In this document: positions 61,801-64,000 of the stretch, in pieces
Layout of the letters: the number at the start of each line of letters is the position of its first letter
Numbering within the stretch: the first letter of the stretch is position 1
NCBI GenBank assembly: GCA_902789445.1
Contig: CADAOB010000001.1
Location: 62,001 to 126,000, forward strand
From: an uncultured Bacteroidia bacterium
GTDB taxonomy: Bacteria > Bacteroidota > Bacteroidia > Bacteroidales > UBA932
Direction of reading: 5' to 3'
DNA: 64,000 bases
Notes under the pieces: generated by a model
The model's input: the letters and a program-made list of their open reading frames with translations, nothing else
The model's database searches: none
What the model was told of the DNA's origin: nothing
Program-made: the position numbers and the translations under genes

Positions 61801-62148
61801 GAAGCCCCGAGCGGCATGACCGAGACCTCGGCCGACCGTATCAGCAAAACGGTCACTCCGCGTATCGACGGTTACTGGAACACCTACACCAACGCAACTT
61901 CTTCCCGTTACCTGGTCAGCGGCAACTACCTGATCGTGAAGAACGTCAACTTGGCCTACTCCTTCCCGCGCCGCTGGGTCAACAGCATCGGCCTGGGTGG
62001 CATCACCCTGAGCGCTTCCGTTGACAACCTCTGGACGCTCACGGCCCGCAAGGGTATGAACCCGCAGCAGGGCTTCAGCGGTGTGATCTCCGGCTCCGCC
62101 GTCAACACTCCGCGCGTCGGCACCGTCGGCGTGAAAGTCAATTTCTAA
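58855..62148 (+). CDS. SusC-like TonB-dependent receptor, pair 3
   Basis: TonB-dependent outer-membrane transporter of 1097 residues with signal peptide (ending ALAQ), carboxypeptidase-regulatory-like domain (EVKDANTGEGVPFASIQVKG), plug (ELVVVAYGVAKKESVTGA) and barrel ending VGTVGVKVNF. It is a close paralogue of the SusC at 48898-52194, with differences concentrated in short stretches that probably correspond to extracellular loops and the plug tip (for example near residues 585-605 and 690-705). Base use is more strongly GC-rich and codon-optimised than in pair 2. The substrate is unknown. Confidence 0.94.
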   Translation: MRKLRLLFTCLLTILALVPALAQTITVKGEVKDANTGEGVPFASIQVKGTMTGTATDADGNYTIDVPRNATLIFSSIGYLNQEAAVEGRTTVNILLAPDTESIEELVVVAYGVAKKESVTGAISTVKSDAIAQRPVSSVSNVLEGMATGVLSLPGGDPGDDASIRIRGVGSVTGNNTPLYVIDGVPFGGNISDLNPNDIESLTVLKDATSAALYGNRASNGVILITTKRGKSDKVGMSVSVNQGIYNRAIPEYDKVNAKDFMQIYFTGYMNNLIASSGMTPAEAINDMRTNLFTYLGEYNIFDVPMENLFDANGKFNYSANILKGYDDLNWWDYTMRNGYRQDYNVSGSGASEKSNYYFSLGYLNEEGQTVNSDFSRWSGRANISVTPVKWLKAGANISASWQKSNYRSTGSTAYANPLYQAHVMAPIYPVHLHNLDGSYLLDENGNPQYDAGELYSRPQYNARCAIWEAELDTRFTQRVTTGAQAFADITFLKDFTLSIKGDVSLRNSMDRTYNNATIGDGKGANGRASRTNYLYTNYTFQQLLNWHHSFGDHTLEALVGHENYYYNYEYQYNYKQDETLPGGRELDNFNSMTSMEGSQSGYRLESYLSRVKYDYMSKYFLEGSFRRDGTSRFHKNNRWGNFWSVGATWAISREEFMKNVGWIDNLRYRISYGQVGNDRGSGYYGYMALYGLGSKYGGSAASYKTQNEAADLVWESENSFSTALEGRLFDRMNFTAEYFNKTTQDLLFDVEHPSSVGGISGSSVTTATTQNIGSVRNYGVELSFDVDIIKKRDFNWNFGVNATWMKNVILKLPETDVTNYDGLQNAMRNGTKLYAEGHGLYDFHIYQFAGVDQLTGLVLYEIDDTKYYILDENKIGDRWDEDKKQLVHDFQKSQVPEEYRVVINGKEYVMNTTYAKRDWSGSSLPKIYGSFNTGLRWKNFSLSALFTYALGSKCIDGAYQDLMSVSTGPHSYHVDLLNAWSEAPSGMTETSADRISKTVTPRIDGYWNTYTNATSSRYLVSGNYLIVKNVNLAYSFPRRWVNSIGLGGITLSASVDNLWTLTARKGMNPQQGFSGVISGSAVNTPRVGTVGVKVNF

Positions 62149-62161
62149 TGCAGGCTAATAT

Positions 62162-63757
62162 ATGAAGAATATGAAAAAGATTTCCATCATAGCACTCGCA
62201 CTTGCAGTTCTCGTGTCTTTCGGCTGCTCGAAAGACTATCTGGACACGTATCCGACCAGCAGCACCTCGCCGGGCACGATCTTCGAGTCGACCGACGCGG
62301 CCGCCGTGGCCGTCAACGGCCTGAACAAACTGATGCGCCGCCAGTACGGCGCCTACGGCCAGGGTTACAACGGCGAAGGTACCGTCCGTCTCTATGTCGG
62401 CGACTACCTGGGCGCCAACCTGATGAAGGGCAACTCCACGAGCTTCCTGAACTCGGCCAACGGTAACCTCTATGTCTCCAATACCTCCAGCCTCGGCGGT
62501 TATTCGTGGTACTACTATTATATGGTGATCGGCAATGCCAACACCCTGATCAAGAACATCGACGAAGCGGAAGGCACCGACGGCGACCGCGCCTACATCA
62601 AGGCGCAGGCCCTCTGCTACCGTGCTTACTGCTACTTCAACCTCGTGCAGATCTTCGGCCGCCGCTGGTCCGACGGTTCCGACAAGCCGTCCTGCGTGCT
62701 TCGTCTGACGGGCGATGAGCCCGACAACCTCGACCGCGCTACCTCCGGCGAAGTCTATGCGCAGATCTATGCCGACCTCGACGAGGCCATCAGCCTCTTC
62801 AATAAGTCCGGCAAGGCCAACAGCCGCCGCGACGGTTATACGATGGACCTTGATGTGGCTTATGCCATCTATGCCCGCGTAGCCCTCACCCGCGAGGACT
62901 GGAACAACGCCCTCAAGTATGCGCAACTGGCCCGCAAGGACTATCCGCTGCAGAGCGTCGCCGACGAGAAAGCCGGTTTCTGCAACCCGACCAGCGAATG
63001 GATCTGGTACCAGTATGGTGCTGAAGACGAGACGTTGTACTACTACGACTACTTCGCCTATGCTGCCTACAACGCCGCCGCCTCCACGGTCCGCAATTAT
63101 CCGTTGCTGATCAGCCGCCAACTGTTCGACAAGATCCCGACGACGGACATCCGCCGTGCCTGGTGGCTCGACCCGGCCGGTTACGAAGGAAGTTTCAACA
63201 CCAATACGATGAAGGCCAATGCACAGAACTCCAAGAACAAGCTCTGGGTCTATGGCCAGGACTATGCAACGCAGGAAGGCCGCGCCGGCATCCTCAGCAA
63301 CTCTTGCGTGTTCGCCTATATGAACTTCAAGATCAGCAACTTTGCACAGCCTGGTATCGGCCACCTCTGCCTCTTCCGTTCCTCCGAGATGCTGCTCGTC
63401 GAAGCCGAAGCACAGTATCAGTTGCACAACGAGTCTGCGGTTCGCGACCTCCTGATGGAACTGAACGTCACTTCGAAGCGTGACCCGGCCTACACCTGCG
63501 ATGACAAGAGCGGTTCCGCCCTGATGGACGAGATCAAGTTCTACCGCGGTGTCGAGCTCTGGGGTGAAGGCTTCAACTGGTTCGACATCAAACGCTGGGG
63601 TGACACCATCAGCCGCAAGAAATATGCGGACGGCGGAAACTGGATGAGCCAGTACGCCATCACCATCACGCCCAACGAAAAGAACAACTGGACCTGGTGC
63701 ATTCCGCAGTCTGAAACCAATTACAACAAGGGCATCACTTCGACGGCCAACGACTGA
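62162..63757 (+). CDS. SusD-like lipoprotein, pair 3
   Basis: SusD-family surface lipoprotein of 531 residues, lipobox VSFGC with Cys22, then SKDYLDTYPTSST. It starts 13 bases after the SusC stop, the same spacing as pair 2, and its signal peptide (MKNMKKISIIALALAVLVSF) is identical to that of the pair-2 SusD while the mature protein has diverged. A lipoprotein gene follows after a terminator-like hairpin, so more surface components of this locus probably lie beyond the window. Confidence 0.93.
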   Translation: MKNMKKISIIALALAVLVSFGCSKDYLDTYPTSSTSPGTIFESTDAAAVAVNGLNKLMRRQYGAYGQGYNGEGTVRLYVGDYLGANLMKGNSTSFLNSANGNLYVSNTSSLGGYSWYYYYMVIGNANTLIKNIDEAEGTDGDRAYIKAQALCYRAYCYFNLVQIFGRRWSDGSDKPSCVLRLTGDEPDNLDRATSGEVYAQIYADLDEAISLFNKSGKANSRRDGYTMDLDVAYAIYARVALTREDWNNALKYAQLARKDYPLQSVADEKAGFCNPTSEWIWYQYGAEDETLYYYDYFAYAAYNAAASTVRNYPLLISRQLFDKIPTTDIRRAWWLDPAGYEGSFNTNTMKANAQNSKNKLWVYGQDYATQEGRAGILSNSCVFAYMNFKISNFAQPGIGHLCLFRSSEMLLVEAEAQYQLHNESAVRDLLMELNVTSKRDPAYTCDDKSGSALMDEIKFYRGVELWGEGFNWFDIKRWGDTISRKKYADGGNWMSQYAITITPNEKNNWTWCIPQSETNYNKGITSTAND

Positions 63758-63763
63758 TTGTAG

Positions 63764-63775
63764 TTTAGATTAAAA
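63764..63775. repeat. 12-bp copy of the inverted motif after SusD pair 3
   Basis: TTTAGATTAAAA equals bases 52205-52216 and is the reverse complement of 12 bases of the motif at 58833. It lies 7 bases after the SusD stop and overlaps the A-rich side of the terminator, so chance or terminator function is also possible. Confidence 0.35.
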
Positions 63776-63811
63776 GAGGAGGGGGCGGACAAATCACCCC
63801 CCCCTCTTTTT
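63774..63811 (+). terminator. Terminator-like hairpin after SusD pair 3
   Basis: AAAAGAGGAGGGGG pairs with CCCCCCCCTCTTTTT around CGGACAAATCA, and ends in a T run, 17 bases after the SusD stop. Confidence 0.75.
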
Positions 63812-63824
63812 ATATGCAATGCCG

Positions 63825-64000
63825 ATGAAAGTCTTCTGTTATATCTGCCTGCTTTCGCTCGCTTTCGCCACGGCATCCTGCGTCTATGATTTCCAACCGG
63901 ACTATCAGGGGCAGGGGGGTTATGTGGCCATCGAAGGGGATATTCTCATCGGCGAGTCCTGTACTTTTACGGCGCGTCTTTCGACGGACCTGCTGGATCC
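63825..64000 (+). CDS. Lipoprotein, DUF4249-like (partial, runs off the window)
   Basis: Reading frame open to the window end; 58 codons are visible. MKVFCYICLLSLAFATASC is a lipoprotein signal with Cys19 as the lipidated residue, followed by VYDFQPDYQ and VAIEGDILIGESCTFTARLS, a beta-strand pattern like the N terminus of DUF4249 proteins found beside SusC genes in Bacteroidota. The ATG at 63825 is preferred; another in frame lies 6 bases earlier. The family call is tentative because most of the gene is missing. Confidence 0.55.
   Translation, partial: MKVFCYICLLSLAFATASCVYDFQPDYQGQGGYVAIEGDILIGESCTFTARLSTDLLD

Overview
The window is chromosomal DNA from a high-GC member of the Bacteroidota, most likely order Bacteroidales. 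The evidence is three SusC/SusD nutrient-uptake pairs, a SusE/F-like protein, lipoprotein signals ending in Cys, the heterodimeric methylmalonyl-CoA mutase of propionate/succinate fermenters, a Bacteroidetes-type tyrosine recombinase, and many promoters of the TTTG-N19/20-TAnnTTTG type peculiar to this phylum. I do not name a genus. No rRNA, tRNA or CRISPR array was seen.

Layout. 0.2-7.3 kb (minus strand): C69 dipeptidase, DUF5723-type barrel, a lipoprotein, a C26 glutamine-amidotransferase-like hydrolase and a serine hydrolase. 7.4-16 kb (plus): a starch/maltodextrin locus with an MFS sugar transporter, SusC, SusD and a SusE/F-like lipoprotein with seven tandem modules, closed by a terminator. 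16-16.7 kb (minus): a PIN-toxin/antitoxin pair inserted between the uptake genes and the enzymes. 16.9-27.1 kb (plus): four consecutive GH13 enzymes (two or three lipoproteins and a SusA-like neopullulanase), then a sugar nucleotidyltransferase-like protein, a flippase-like membrane protein and a PfkB kinase, tightly packed. Together these bind, import and hydrolyse alpha-glucans. 27.4-45.2 kb: housekeeping genes (deoxynucleoside kinase, MBL hydrolase, uvrA, uridine-kinase-like protein, EnvC-like factor, TPR protein, ECF sigma factor with an overlapping membrane/barrel protein, comM, glutathione peroxidase, acyltransferase, parE, an amidotransferase-like protein).

45.2-63.8 kb is the plastic part. 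A higBA module sits between 38-bp direct repeats. Next comes a 97%-identical partial copy of the recombinase-tail/esterase junction found 7.15 kb further on. Then come a SusC/SusD pair on the minus strand, the recombinase on the plus strand, an esterase, mutA-mutB, and a second, closely related SusC/SusD pair on the plus strand. The two pairs point away from each other, share a 14-bp motif in inverted orientation just before each SusC start, and only one has a recognisable promoter. This is compatible with recombinase-driven inversion or cassette exchange of surface receptors, and is the most interesting observation here.

The intergenic DNA carries several repeat families: a 112-bp inverted-repeat element (four copies), a ~75-bp palindromic element (five copies), two arrays of 51-bp hairpin units, and short REP-like palindromes, one of them inside the esterase coding sequence. 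All function calls rest on reading the sequence and on family knowledge; no search was run.
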